35,172 bases of DNA from an uncultured Woeseiaceae bacterium (GCA_945788625.1 CALZMQ010000036.1:1-35172); one strand, 5' to 3'. Positions 17,208 through 24,431 are shown, counted from the stretch's first letter. Notes: generated by a model not told the origin, from the sequence alone. Numbers and translations are program-made.

Positions 17208-17291
17208 TGTACATGCGTGCGGGCGTTACACGATGTGTTCTGCGTCACCAGCCACCGTCTCCATCCCCTCCACCAAATCTCGATGCGCGCC

Positions 17292-17454
17292 GATCACGGG
17301 GCATGTCCGTAGGAGCGCCTCCCAAGGCGCGATCACAGGAGCCGCAAATTAAGGCGGGCGGCCGACATATTTGTTGGCGGACGGCGCCGGCGATCGCGGG
17401 GTATGTCCCAGTCGCTCGGACAATCTGCGATAACTCGCTTTGTGTGACACACCC
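17292..17454. repeat. REP-like cluster of short direct and inverted repeats
   Basis: The 294-base gap between yihY and purC holds no gene. It contains GATCACGGGGCATGTCC (17292-17308) and GATCGCGGGGTATGTCC (17392-17408), which match at 15 of 17 positions and lie exactly 100 bases apart. A third, inverted copy GACACACCCCGC lies near 17443-17454 and can pair with the second copy over 12 bases with one mismatch. Between them is a perfect hairpin, GCGCCT (17315-17320), loop CCCA, AGGCGC (17325-17330). This layout resembles repetitive extragenic palindromes mobilised by REP-associated tyrosine transposases; no transposase is present in the window. Confidence 0.6.
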
Positions 17455-17501
17455 CGCACTCGCCGTCGCCTTCAGCGTCGTGCGGTGGGAGGTGGGTGGA
17501 T

Positions 17502-18395
17502 TCAGGTCCCCGTCATGCGCTCGAGCGCTTCCTGGTATTTCTCGGCCGTCTGACGCAGTACTTCGGCGGGCAGATCCGGACCTGGCGCCGTCTTGTCCCA
17601 ATCCAGCGTATCGAGAAAATCACGAACGAATTGCTTGTCGAAACTCGGCGGACTGATGCCCGTCTCATAGCCATCTACCGGCCAGAATCTGGACGAATCC
17701 GGTGTCAGTACCTCATCGATGATATACAGGCGTCCCTCATCGTCCAGACCGAATTCGAACTTCGTATCGGCAATGATGATGCCGCGCTCGAGGGCATACT
17801 CGGCAGCACGTTCGTAAATTCGGATCGAGACGTCGCGCACGCGTGTAGCCAGTTTTTCGCCTACGAGGTCGACGACGGCCTCGAAACTGATGTTCTCATC
17901 ATGATCGCCCGCTTCAGCTTTGCTGGCCGGCGTGAAAAGCGTTGTCGGCAACCGCTGTGCCTGCTGCAGCCCCGGGGGCAGTTCGATACCGCAGACCATG
18001 CCGGTCTCCTGGTAGTCGCGCCAGCCGGAGCCAATGAGGTAGCCACGCACCACCGCCTCGATGGGCAATGGTTTCAATCGCTTGACGACCAGAGCGCGGC
18101 CGTGCAGCGGCTCGCGAATTTCACGATCCTTGACGACGTCTTCGATCGTGAGGTCCGTAAGCTGGTTATCGATGATGTCCGTCATCATGCGGAACCAGAA
18201 CAGGGAAATGCGGGTCAGCACCACTCCCTTGCCTGGAATCGGGTCCGGCAGCACGACGTCATAGGCCGACAATCGGTCCGTGGTGACGATCAGCAGATGA
18301 TTGGCGTCAACACTGTAGATGTCGCGCACCTTGCCACGACCTATCAGCGGCAATTCAGGAATTGCGGATTCGAATAACACGTCGGTGGCGCTCAT
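17502..18395 (-). CDS. purC: SAICAR synthase (long form)
   Basis: PurC joins aspartate to CAIR in an ATP-dependent step, making SAICAR; it acts directly after PurE in purine synthesis. The N-terminus has the signature [12 protein letters not shown], followed by [20 protein letters not shown], and later [20 protein letters not shown] and the TPDSSRFW motif. At 297 residues it belongs to the longer, yeast Ade1-like form rather than the roughly 237-residue E. coli form. It stands alone, separate from purEK, with a divergent djlA upstream. The ATG at 18395 fits the family start. Confidence 0.97.
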   Translation of the reverse strand: MSATDVLFESAIPELPLIGRGKVRDIYSVDANHLLIVTTDRLSAYDVVLPDPIPGKGVVLTRISLFWFRMMTDIIDNQLTDLTIEDVVKDREIREPLHGRALVVKRLKPLPIEAVVRGYLIGSGWRDYQETGMVCGIELPPGLQQAQRLPTTLFTPASKAEAGDHDENISFEAVVDLVGEKLATRVRDVSIRIYERAAEYALERGIIIADTKFEFGLDDEGRLYIIDEVLTPDSSRFWPVDGYETGISPPSFDKQFVRDFLDTLDWDKTAPGPDLPAEVLRQTAEKYQEALERMTGT

Positions 18396-18537
18396 AGTCG
18401 CTGTTGCTCTTCAGTTCGTGTGTCCGCAGCGGATGATCGCCTCTCCGCAACACGCAGGCAAGCGCCGAGCATAGGAATGGCGGCGAACAAACGTTACGAT
18501 TGGAGTTCCTTACGCTGCCCGACGGCGAGAATTCGTA

Positions 18538-19332
18538 TTGTACTGGGGCAAGATCATTGGCACGTTGGCGGGGCTGGCAACGCTGAAGCCCTGGTTCGCG
18601 GTTCTGGGCCTGTTTCTGGGCCACCAGTTCGATCGTGGCTTCGCCGATCGTTTCCGCCGCTTCGAGAAAGAAGGCGCGGACATCGGCCGGGTTTCTGTCG
18701 ATTTCGTCCGCGCGCTGTTTCAGACCATCGGGCACCTGTCCAAGGTAGACGGCCGTGTTTCAGAGGACGAAATACGCGCAGCTCGTATGGTCATGCATCG
18801 CCTCGGACTGAGTCCGGCCAACGTCCGCCACGCAATCGGCTGGTTCGATGAGGGCAAGCAACCCGGCTTTCCGCTGCTGCAGACCGTTCGCGAGGCGCGG
18901 CGCGGGAGCGCCCGGAGCGCAGCTAAACGAACGATGTTCGTGCGCTTGCTGCTGGAGGTGGTGCTGGCGAAGGAAGCCCTGAAAAAAGAAGAGCGTGCAT
19001 TGATCTGGACCGTATGCAACGAGCTCGATATCGGCCGCGTCGAATTCGCGCAGCTCGAAGCAATGATCCGGGCGCAGAGAGGATTCAGGCGCTCGCCGGC
19101 GGGCGATGCGGATGCAGCACGCGTGCGCGATGCCTACGCGGCGCTCGGCATGTCGCCGGAGGCGAGCAATGACGAAATTAAGACGGCCTACCGGCGCCTG
19201 ATGAACCGCAACCATCCGGACAAGATTTCGGGCAGCAATCCCGATGCCGTCGTTCTCGCCGAGGCACAGCGGCGCACGCGGGAGGTACGCAGCGCCTACG
19301 AGATGTTGAAGGCAAGACGCTCGATCCGATGA
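18538..19332 (+). CDS. djlA: DjlA-like membrane-anchored J-domain co-chaperone
   Basis: DjlA is an inner-membrane co-chaperone that stimulates DnaK ATPase through a C-terminal J domain and influences envelope stress and capsule control in E. coli. The 264-residue protein starts [12 protein letters not shown], like E. coli DjlA, with one N-terminal membrane helix. The middle (about 60-170) is a helical TerB-like domain ([20 protein letters not shown]). The J domain covers about 200-264 and contains the essential HPDK tripeptide motif in [11 protein letters not shown]. The start is TTG at 18538, chosen because it places M directly before YWGK; no ATG is available there and the Shine-Dalgarno is poor. 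Confidence 0.9.
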   Translation: MYWGKIIGTLAGLATLKPWFAVLGLFLGHQFDRGFADRFRRFEKEGADIGRVSVDFVRALFQTIGHLSKVDGRVSEDEIRAARMVMHRLGLSPANVRHAIGWFDEGKQPGFPLLQTVREARRGSARSAAKRTMFVRLLLEVVLAKEALKKEERALIWTVCNELDIGRVEFAQLEAMIRAQRGFRRSPAGDADAARVRDAYAALGMSPEASNDEIKTAYRRLMNRNHPDKISGSNPDAVVLAEAQRRTREVRSAYEMLKARRSIR

Positions 19333-19387
19333 CCTGCCCCAAGTTACTACCCCGATTCAGATTCGCAGCATACGCAAAGGACCCATT

Positions 19388-20062
19388 GTGAAACCACTCA
19401 TTGCTCCCTCTATCTTATCCGCCGATTTCGCACGCCTGGGCGACGATGTCAAAGCCGTGCTCGACGCCGGCGCGGACATCGTGCATTTCGACGTGATGGA
19501 CAACCATTTTGTGCCGAACCTGACCATCGGTCCTTTGATCTGCGATGCGCTGCGGAGCTACGGGATCGATGCGCCGATCGATGTGCATCTCATGGTCGAG
19601 CCGGTCGACCGGATCATCCCCGACTTCGCGAAGGCCGGCGCCAGCTACATCACGTTTCATCCGGAAGCCAGCCCGCACGTGGACCGCTCACTCGGTCTCA
19701 TTCGCGAGCAAGGGTGCAAGGCAGGGCTGGTGTTCAACCCCGCAACACCGCTCGACTGGCTCGAGTACGTCATCGACAAGATCGACATGGTGTTACTGAT
19801 GTCGGTGAATCCAGGCTTCGGCGGGCAAAAATTTATTCCCGCGTCGCTGAACAAGCTGCGCCAGGCGCGGCAGATAATCGATGCGAGCGGCCTGGAGATT
19901 CGCCTCGAGATCGATGGCGGCGTTAAAGTCGACAATGTCGGCGAGATCGCGGCGGCTGGCGCGGATACGTTTGTTGCGGGATCGGCGATCTTCGGCAGCG
20001 AGGATTACGCCCAGACCATCGCCGCGATGCGATCTGAAATCGAAACAGCGAATCGCGGCTAG
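19388..20062 (+). CDS. rpe: Ribulose-phosphate 3-epimerase
   Basis: Rpe interconverts ribulose-5-phosphate and xylulose-5-phosphate in the pentose phosphate pathway. The 224-residue TIM barrel has the expected motifs: [13 protein letters not shown] with the catalytic-face serine, [19 protein letters not shown] with the metal-binding H and [16 protein letters not shown], and EIDGGV with the second catalytic aspartate. The start is GTG at 19388 with AAAGGA upstream. It lies 55 bases after djlA and may share its transcript. rpiA, the sister isomerase, is at 23679. Confidence 0.98.
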   Translation: MKPLIAPSILSADFARLGDDVKAVLDAGADIVHFDVMDNHFVPNLTIGPLICDALRSYGIDAPIDVHLMVEPVDRIIPDFAKAGASYITFHPEASPHVDRSLGLIREQGCKAGLVFNPATPLDWLEYVIDKIDMVLLMSVNPGFGGQKFIPASLNKLRQARQIIDASGLEIRLEIDGGVKVDNVGEIAAAGADTFVAGSAIFGSEDYAQTIAAMRSEIETANRG

Positions 20063-20071
20063 GAGCCGCTC

Positions 20072-20725
20072 TTACAGTTTGCGGTTCGGCCGGGCGCCGT
20101 AGACGACTATGGTCTTGCCGCTGGCCGACACCAGTCCCTGCTCCTCGAGCACCTTCAGTACGCGGCCCGCCATTTCCCTGGAACAGCCTACGAGGCGGCT
20201 GAGTTCCTGGCGGCTCACCTTGATCTGCATGCCGTCCGGGTGAGTCATCGCATCCGGTTCATTGCAAAGATCCATGATCGCGTGTGCGACGCGGCCAGTC
20301 ACGTCCACGAAGGCCAGGTCGCCGAGCTTGCGGTTGGTGCGATCGAGGCGCGTGGCGAGCTGCGTTGCGAGTTCGAACACGAGTCCCGGGCTTTCACTGG
20401 CAATCTGGCGGAAACGCGGGTAGGTCATCTCGGCGATTTCGCATTCGGTGCGCGTGCGTACCCAGGCGCTGCGGGTGGGCTGCTCGTAAAACAGGCCCAT
20501 CTCGCCGAAGAACTGCCCCTTGTTCAGGTAGGCGAGCACCATTTCATTACCGTCTTCGTCCTCGATCATGACTTCGACGGATCCGTCCACGATGTAATAC
20601 AGCACATCGGGCAAATCGCCGGCATGAATCATCACGGTCTTCGACGGCACAGTCCGTACACGGCAATAACTCAGGAATCGATTGATCGCCGGCACATCGC
20701 TCAGGTTTTTGGCTGTTGTCTGCAT
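20072..20725 (-). CDS. vfr: cAMP receptor protein (CRP/Vfr type)
   Basis: This global regulator binds cAMP and then DNA sites of the form TGTGA-N6-TCACA. The 217-residue product keeps the cAMP-pocket residues E75 (GEMGLF) and R85-S86 in TRSAWVR, and T130 at the position of E. coli T127; the next residue is N in place of S128. The segments LAFVDVTGRVAHAIMDL and DAMTHPDGMQIKVSRQELSR are nearly those of E. coli CRP. The recognition helix CSREMAGRVLKVLEEQGLV keeps R183, E184 and R188 and resembles Pseudomonas Vfr most. ATG at 20725 is chosen over 20752 because GAGG lies just upstream and the length then fits. A site it could bind is at 10630. Confidence 0.95.
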   Translation of the reverse strand: MQTTAKNLSDVPAINRFLSYCRVRTVPSKTVMIHAGDLPDVLYYIVDGSVEVMIEDEDGNEMVLAYLNKGQFFGEMGLFYEQPTRSAWVRTRTECEIAEMTYPRFRQIASESPGLVFELATQLATRLDRTNRKLGDLAFVDVTGRVAHAIMDLCNEPDAMTHPDGMQIKVSRQELSRLVGCSREMAGRVLKVLEEQGLVSASGKTIVVYGARPNRKL

Positions 20726-20766
20726 TGATTGATCCTCGCCCCTATTGCGCACCCTTTTAATACAGA

Positions 20767-20782
20767 TTGCCCCTTAGGGCAA
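20767..20782. promoter_or_regulatory. Perfect inverted repeat in the vfr/crp upstream region
   Basis: TTGCCCCTTAGGGCAA reads as TTGCCC, four bases, GGGCAA on both strands. It lies 42-57 bases upstream of the vfr start, in the short gap between vfr and coq7. On the minus strand TTGCCC with 17 bases to TAAAAG could act as a weak promoter, so the palindrome might be an operator over the -35 box. It could also be a weak hairpin at the end of coq7; no T run follows. It is not a CRP-type sequence. Confidence 0.35.
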
Positions 20783-20816
20783 GCTAAGTCCGTGTTTTAC
20801 CATGCATTCTCGGGCA

Positions 20817-21461
20817 CTACACCCAATATGCAGTTCGCGTCATCACTTTCGCCGTCATTTCCATGAGGCGCTTGACGGGTTCCGGCAGCTCAGCGGCACC
20901 GGCTTCAATGGCATTCTCCCCGTGTTCGGCTTCCTCGTCGCGCATCTTTTCGACGATGGCGCGACTCTTCGCATCGTTTTCGGGCAGCTCGTCGAGATGG
21001 TGGTCGAGGTGGGCACACACCTGGCGCTCGGTCTCGGCGATAAAGCCGAGACTCCATTTGTCGCCGAGTATGCCGCTGACCGCACCGATTGCATAGGCGC
21101 CGGCGTACCAGAACGGGCTCAGGCGACTCGGCTGCTCACCGAGTTCCTCGAGGCGTTGTTCGCACCACGCAAGGTGGTCGAACTCGTCGTCGGCGGCGCG
21201 TTGCATCTGCTGCCCGATTTCCTTGTCCCGCGCGACCGTCGCGTGACCCTGGTACAGGGCCTGCGCCGCTACCTCTCCGGCGTGATTGATGCGCATCAGG
21301 CCTGCGGCGTGCGACTTCTGGCTGCTGTTGAGGTCGGTCTCTTCGATGGCCGCGGCCGGATTACCGCGAGCGGAGCGCCCGGCCGGTGCCGCGACCGTGC
21401 GCAGCGCGTTGTTCGCGCTGGCGAGCAATCGGTCGATTGGGGAGAGTTCACGATTTGTCAC
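20817..21461 (-). CDS. coq7: Coq7-type demethoxyubiquinone hydroxylase
   Basis: Coq7 is a di-iron monooxygenase that hydroxylates carbon 6 of demethoxyubiquinol, replacing the flavin enzyme UbiF in many proteobacteria. The 214-residue product keeps the di-iron ligands: E in RINHAGEVAAQALY, E and H in DDEFDHLAWCEQRL, E in FIAETERQVCAHLDHH and E/H in RDEEAEHGENA. GTG at 21461 is chosen because it gives the family N-terminus MTNRELSPIDRLLASA; the frame is open for 35 more residues that do not look like the family. No Shine-Dalgarno precedes the GTG; instead a TATAAT lies six bases upstream, suggesting a leaderless message. The neighbour on the other side is vfr, co-oriented. Confidence 0.95.
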   Translation of the reverse strand: MTNRELSPIDRLLASANNALRTVAAPAGRSARGNPAAAIEETDLNSSQKSHAAGLMRINHAGEVAAQALYQGHATVARDKEIGQQMQRAADDEFDHLAWCEQRLEELGEQPSRLSPFWYAGAYAIGAVSGILGDKWSLGFIAETERQVCAHLDHHLDELPENDAKSRAIVEKMRDEEAEHGENAIEAGAAELPEPVKRLMEMTAKVMTRTAYWV

Positions 21462-21467
21462 AATTTG

Positions 21468-21473
21468 ATTATA
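21468..21473 (-). promoter_or_regulatory. -10 box (TATAAT) immediately upstream of coq7
   Basis: On the minus strand a consensus TATAAT (21473 to 21468) is followed by CAAATT and then the GTG start codon at 21461. Standard spacing puts the transcription start on the G of GTG. No good -35 hexamer is seen at 16-18 bases, so promoter strength is uncertain. Confidence 0.5.
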
Positions 21474-21547
21474 GCGAACCGTCGCGGCGGGACGGTATAC
21501 TTCGCTGCCTTTTTTGGTGGCAAACGAACACACTGAGGAGAACCTGC

Positions 21548-22261
21548 ATGAAATTGCGACTGGCACTCATCGTTGCGGCGCTGATCGCTCCCCTTTCGTC
21601 AATCGCCCAGGAAGAAGCAAAGAGCCCGTGGGCAGGCAAGGCAACGCTGGGCTACCTGGCCACATCGGGAAACACCGAGAATTCGACCCTGAATACAGCC
21701 TTGGAGCTGGGGTTTACCGCGGGCAAATGGAACCACTCGGTGGCGGCGCTCGCCATCAATGCAGCCGAAAACGACGTGACGACGGCCGAGGCGTACGAAC
21801 TGGGCTGGAAGAGTGAGCGCAATTTCACGGATCACGACTTCCTGTTTGGCCGGCTCGAGTGGCGCAAGGACCGATTCGGCGGTTTCGACACGCAATTCTC
21901 GCAAACAGTGGGCTACGGTCGCCGGCTGATCAACGCGGACAAACACAAGCTGAACGCCGAAGCCGGCGTCGGTGCGCGCCAGTCGGACCTGCGCGACGGT
22001 ACGACCGAGGACGAGACGATCTTTCGCGGTGGCCTGTACTACACGTGGTTGTTCAGCGAAACGGCCCAGTTCCGCCAGGACCTGACCACGGAGGTGGGCG
22101 CTGAGAACACCTACTTCGAATCGGTCAGCGCGCTGTCCGCGAAGCTGTTCGGGGACCTGGCGCTGGTGGCCTCGTACACGATCAAGCACAACACCGACGT
22201 GCCGCCGCTGATCGAAAATAGCGATACCTACACGGCTCTTTCGCTCGAATACGCCTTCTGA
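21548..22261 (+). CDS. DUF481 (YdiY-like) outer-membrane beta-barrel protein
   Basis: The 237-residue product starts with a clear signal peptide, MKLRLALIVAALIAPLSSIA, with cleavage expected near SIAQ-EEA. The mature part has alternating amphipathic strands of 8-12 residues and ends in LSLEYAF, the terminal phenylalanine that BAM recognises in outer-membrane barrels. The segments WAGKATLGYLATSGNTENST and LFGRLEWRKDRFGGFDTQF are typical of DUF481/YdiY proteins, whose function is not known. The ATG at 21548 is preceded by GAGGAG. It is divergent from coq7 with 86 bases between start codons; a TATACT at 21496-21501 may be its -10 box. Confidence 0.88.
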   Translation: MKLRLALIVAALIAPLSSIAQEEAKSPWAGKATLGYLATSGNTENSTLNTALELGFTAGKWNHSVAALAINAAENDVTTAEAYELGWKSERNFTDHDFLFGRLEWRKDRFGGFDTQFSQTVGYGRRLINADKHKLNAEAGVGARQSDLRDGTTEDETIFRGGLYYTWLFSETAQFRQDLTTEVGAENTYFESVSALSAKLFGDLALVASYTIKHNTDVPPLIENSDTYTALSLEYAF

Positions 22262-22373
22262 TCCGGGACAGGGCACCGCCGCGCCGGACCGAAAAACCTT
22301 AAATTATTGAAAATAAACGATAATTTTTGGAAAGATGGGCGCATCATTCGTGTCAAGAAAATCCCCCGATTGT

Positions 22374-22402
22374 TTGCATTGGGGCGGGCGCTACAGTAGA
22401 AT
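22374..22402 (+). promoter_or_regulatory. Sigma-70 type promoter of rplM-rpsI
   Basis: TTGCAT (22374-22379), a 17-base spacer and TAGAAT (22397-22402) form a good sigma-70 promoter, with a start expected near 22409. This leaves a leader of about 110 bases before rplM. E. coli rplM also has a regulatory leader bound by L13; whether this leader folds similarly was not tested. The preceding stretch 22262-22373 is AT-rich, with AAATTAT and ATAATTT as a short inverted repeat. Confidence 0.75.
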
Positions 22403-22518
22403 TTCGCGCCTTTCGCCGATCCAGCGAACGTTTTTGCGTGCGCGGCCGGCATACGGGGCACTCGGGTCAAGCCAAATCCCCGAAAAACAAGATTATTCCC
22501 TTACGGAAACCTTAAATT

Positions 22519-22953
22519 ATGAAGACGTTTTCTGCGAAACCGGCAGAGGTTCGCCGCGACTGGTACGTGGTCGATGCTACAGGCAAGACCCTGGGTCGCC
22601 TGTCAACGGAGATCGCGCGACGCCTGCGTGGCAAGCACAAGCCGGAATACACGCCGCATATCGATACGGGCGATTACATCGTGATCGTCAACGCGGAAAA
22701 GATCCGAGTGACCGGTAACAAGCTGAAAGACAAGATGTATCACCGCCATACGGGCTACATCGGCAACTTGAAATCGATCTCGCTCGAGAAGCTGCTCGAC
22801 GAAGCGCCGGAACGCGCTGTGCAATACGCCGTCAAGGGCATGTTGCCGCGCGGACCGCTGGGGCGCCAGATGCTGACAAAACTGCGCGTTTTCGCCGGGC
22901 CAGAGCACAATCACGCTGCGCAGCAGCCTATTCCCTTGGAAGTAAATGCCTGA
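22519..22953 (+). CDS. rplM: 50S ribosomal protein L13
   Basis: L13 is an early-binding 50S protein that contacts 23S rRNA. The 144-residue product begins [20 protein letters not shown] and contains the signature [19 protein letters not shown] and the region [20 protein letters not shown], all standard. The length is normal (E. coli 142). The Shine-Dalgarno is weak (ACGGAAACC), which may relate to leader control. The 14 bases around the start, AAACCTTAAATTAT at 22507-22520, recur exactly at 22294-22307. The gene is the first of the rplM-rpsI operon. Confidence 0.98.
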   Translation: MKTFSAKPAEVRRDWYVVDATGKTLGRLSTEIARRLRGKHKPEYTPHIDTGDYIVIVNAEKIRVTGNKLKDKMYHRHTGYIGNLKSISLEKLLDEAPERAVQYAVKGMLPRGPLGRQMLTKLRVFAGPEHNHAAQQPIPLEVNA

Positions 22954-22983
22954 GGCAGCGCCCTCCTGCATTGAGACGAGATT

Positions 22984-23376
22984 ATGAGTGATACATTTTT
23001 CTACGGTACCGGTCGTCGCAAGACTTCGACTGCACGCGTGTTCCTGAAGCCGGGCAACGGCGAAATTACGGTCAACAGGCGCCCGCTCGACACGTTCTTC
23101 GGTCGTAAGACGGCACAGATGATCGTCCGCCAGCCGCTCGAACTGACGCAACTGACTGACAAGTTCAATGTCAATGTCACGGTGAAGGGCGGTGGAACGA
23201 CGGGCCAGGCCGGCGCAATTCGCCACGGGCTGACGCGTGCGCTGATGGTGTACGACGAGTCGCTGCGACCGTCTCTTCGCAAGGCGGGTTTCGTGACTCG
23301 CGACGCACGCGAAGTCGAGCGCAAGAAAGTAGGCCTCCGCAAAGCACGTCGGGCAACGCAGTACTCGAAACGCTAA
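22984..23376 (+). CDS. rpsI: 30S ribosomal protein S9
   Basis: S9 binds 16S rRNA in the 30S head, and its basic tail reaches the P-site tRNA. The 130-residue product shows [19 protein letters not shown] at the N-terminus, [19 protein letters not shown] in the middle and the terminal [11 protein letters not shown] tail, identical in type to E. coli S9. It follows rplM by 30 bases with no terminator between. A tRNA gene begins 38 bases after the stop, again without an evident terminator, so the tRNA is probably part of this transcript. Confidence 0.98.
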   Translation: MSDTFFYGTGRRKTSTARVFLKPGNGEITVNRRPLDTFFGRKTAQMIVRQPLELTQLTDKFNVNVTVKGGGTTGQAGAIRHGLTRALMVYDESLRPSLRKAGFVTRDAREVERKKVGLRKARRATQYSKR

Positions 23377-23414
23377 TCGCGGAACGTCCGTACCGACTCG
23401 CGTTGAGAAATCCC

Positions 23415-23488
23415 TGGGGGATCGTCTAGCGGTAGGACTGCGGACTCTGACTCCGCCAACGGGGGTTCGAATCCCTCTCCCCCAGCCA
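23415..23488 (+). tRNA. tRNA-Gln (anticodon CUG), CCA encoded
   Basis: The 74-base gene folds into a full cloverleaf. The acceptor stem is TGGGGGA (23415-23421) with TCCCCCA (23478-23484), then discriminator G and encoded CCA (23486-23488). The anticodon stem GCGGA/TCCGC holds the loop CTCTGAC, giving anticodon CUG for codon CAG. The T arm is GGGGG-TTCGAAT-CCCTC. The weak U1-A72 pair and G73 are identity features of glutamine tRNA. It lies 38 bases after rpsI and is followed at once by a strong terminator. Confidence 0.97.
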
Positions 23489-23531
23489 AAGAAAAGAGAA
23501 GGGCCCCTTTACGGGGCCCTTTTCTTTTCTT
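23489..23531 (+). terminator. Long rho-independent terminator after tRNA-Gln
   Basis: Arms 23489-23507 and 23513-23531 pair over 19 bases with one G-U wobble around a TTTAC loop; the core is GGGCCCC/GGGGCCC, flanked by A-rich and T-rich sides. It begins at the first base after the tRNA CCA. Because both sides carry A and T runs it could stop transcription in both directions. It likely ends the rplM-rpsI-tRNA transcript. Confidence 0.93.
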
Positions 23532-23628
23532 AGCCGTGGGGAGCTCGGGACTTGAACCCTGTTCGACGGGCGCAGCGGCGTAGCCGCATGCCCGGTCGCG
23601 AAGCGACCATCCCTCTCCCCCAGCCAAA
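23532..23628. repeat. Hairpin cassette and duplicated tRNA-Gln 3' tail
   Basis: The 20 bases ATCCCTCTCCCCCAGCCAAA at 23609-23628 copy the tRNA-Gln 3' end and its first flanking bases (23471-23490) exactly, 138 bases downstream. Just before the copy are two hairpins: CGGGC (23567-23571) with GCCCG (23590-23594) enclosing GCGGC-GTA-GCCGC (23575-23587), and GGTCGC-GAA-GCGACC (23594-23608). On the minus strand 23544-23556 reads GGGTTCAAGTCCC, like part of a tRNA T arm. This looks like a REP-type or tRNA-derived insertion; a degenerate attachment site is possible, but no integrase is present. Confidence 0.6.
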
Positions 23629-23656
23629 AAAAATCAGGGGCCCCGCCGGGGCCCCT
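23626..23656 (-). terminator. Rho-independent terminator of rpiA
   Basis: On the minus strand AGGGGCCCC (23656 to 23648), a three-base loop and GGGGCCCCT (23644 to 23636) form a perfect 9-bp stem, followed two bases later by eight T residues (23633 to 23626). It lies 23 bases beyond the rpiA stop. Its T run is the complement of the A run following the duplicated tRNA tail. Confidence 0.88.
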
Positions 23657-23678
23657 TCCTATCCAAGAGGTTTTTACC

Positions 23679-24338
23679 TCAGGCGCGCATTTCCCGAACG
23701 CCGGTATCGCTGGCAACCAGCAAGATATCGGCCGGCCGGTCCGCGAAAATACCAACGGTCACGACGCCGGGTATGCGGTTGATGCGGGCTTCCATCTCCA
23801 GAGGATTGGGAATCTGCAGGTCGTGCACGTCCAGGATATGGTTGCCGTTGTCCGTGATGAAACTATCCCGCCAGATCGGTTGCCCGCGCATTTTGAGGAG
23901 ACGACGGGCGACCATTTCCTGTGCCATTGGCAATACTTCGATGGGCAGAGGAAAGCTGCCGAGCATGCCGACGAGTTTCGAATCGTCGACGATACAGATG
24001 AAACGACGGGCCGCTGCAGCAAGCACTTTTTCGCGCGTCAACGCACCGCCGCCGCCTTTGATGAGTTGCAGGTGTTTATTGCTCTCGTCGGCACCATCGA
24101 TATAGAGGTCGATCTCACCTGTTTCATTCAGGGTCCGGACTTCGAAACCGCGCTCCCTGAGCAGCGCAGTGGATGCTTTCGAACTCGAGACAACACTATC
24201 GATTCGATCGCGCACATCGGGCAGCATCTCGATAAGGAAGTTGACGGTGGAACCGGTACCGACGCCCAGGACGGTGCCAGGCTCGATGAACTCGATTGCA
24301 GCCTGTGCAGCGCTGCGCTTTTTCTCAGATGCGTCCAT
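23679..24338 (-). CDS. rpiA: Ribose-5-phosphate isomerase A
   Basis: RpiA interconverts ribose-5-phosphate and ribulose-5-phosphate in the pentose phosphate pathway, feeding nucleotide synthesis. The 219 residues match the family length. The substrate loop [14 protein letters not shown], the catalytic [11 protein letters not shown] segment, [14 protein letters not shown] and the C-terminal [19 protein letters not shown] are all present. The ATG at 24338 fits the usual N-terminus. No Shine-Dalgarno precedes it (GTACGCCCCT), and a TATAGT ends only eight bases upstream, so the leader would be about two bases. It is convergent with the tRNA-Gln transcript, and its own terminator is at 23626-23656. 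Confidence 0.97.
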   Translation of the reverse strand: MDASEKKRSAAQAAIEFIEPGTVLGVGTGSTVNFLIEMLPDVRDRIDSVVSSSKASTALLRERGFEVRTLNETGEIDLYIDGADESNKHLQLIKGGGGALTREKVLAAAARRFICIVDDSKLVGMLGSFPLPIEVLPMAQEMVARRLLKMRGQPIWRDSFITDNGNHILDVHDLQIPNPLEMEARINRIPGVVTVGIFADRPADILLVASDTGVREMRA

Positions 24339-24346
24339 AGGGGCGT

Positions 24347-24352
24347 ACTATA
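24347..24352 (-). promoter_or_regulatory. -10 box (TATAGT) immediately upstream of rpiA
   Basis: On the minus strand TGACTATAGT places a TATAGT hexamer at 24352 to 24347. Normal spacing puts the start at about 24340, two bases before the ATG at 24338. The -35 region is weak (GTGCAA or TGTGCA, depending on spacing). This is the second gene here whose promoter abuts its start codon. Confidence 0.45.
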
Positions 24353-24403
24353 GTCAAATCATTGCCGATTGCACATACGATCAGCGCACAATTCTGGCAT
24401 ACG

Positions 24404-24431
24404 AAAAGAGCCCGCCGAAGCGGGCTCTTTT
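24404..24431 (-). terminator. Terminator after the histone H1-like gene
   Basis: AAAAGAGCCCGC (24404-24415) and GCGGGCTCTTTT (24420-24431) form a perfect 12-bp stem around a tetraloop (UUCG on the minus strand, an unusually stable loop). It lies 41 bases downstream of the H1-like stop, upstream of rpiA. A and T runs on both arms make it potentially bidirectional. Confidence 0.93.

Noticed and set aside
17440..17455. TGTGTGACACACC as a second CRP site before purC
   Set aside because: The TGTGA is not followed by a TCACA-type half-site at six bases, and it belongs to the REP-like inverted repeat; it also lies at the purC 3' end.
21462..21566. Longer coq7 starting at 21566 with 35 extra residues
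   Set aside because: The extension overlaps the divergent promoter region and lacks family similarity; the Coq7 N-terminus begins at GTG 21461.
23373..23755. Minus-strand open frames over tRNA-Gln and its repeats (products with GEGFEPPLAESE- and GERDSNPRWRSQ-like strings)
   Set aside because: These are the well-known spurious translations of a tRNA read on the opposite strand; they cover the tRNA, two terminators and the rpiA end, and have no ribosome site.
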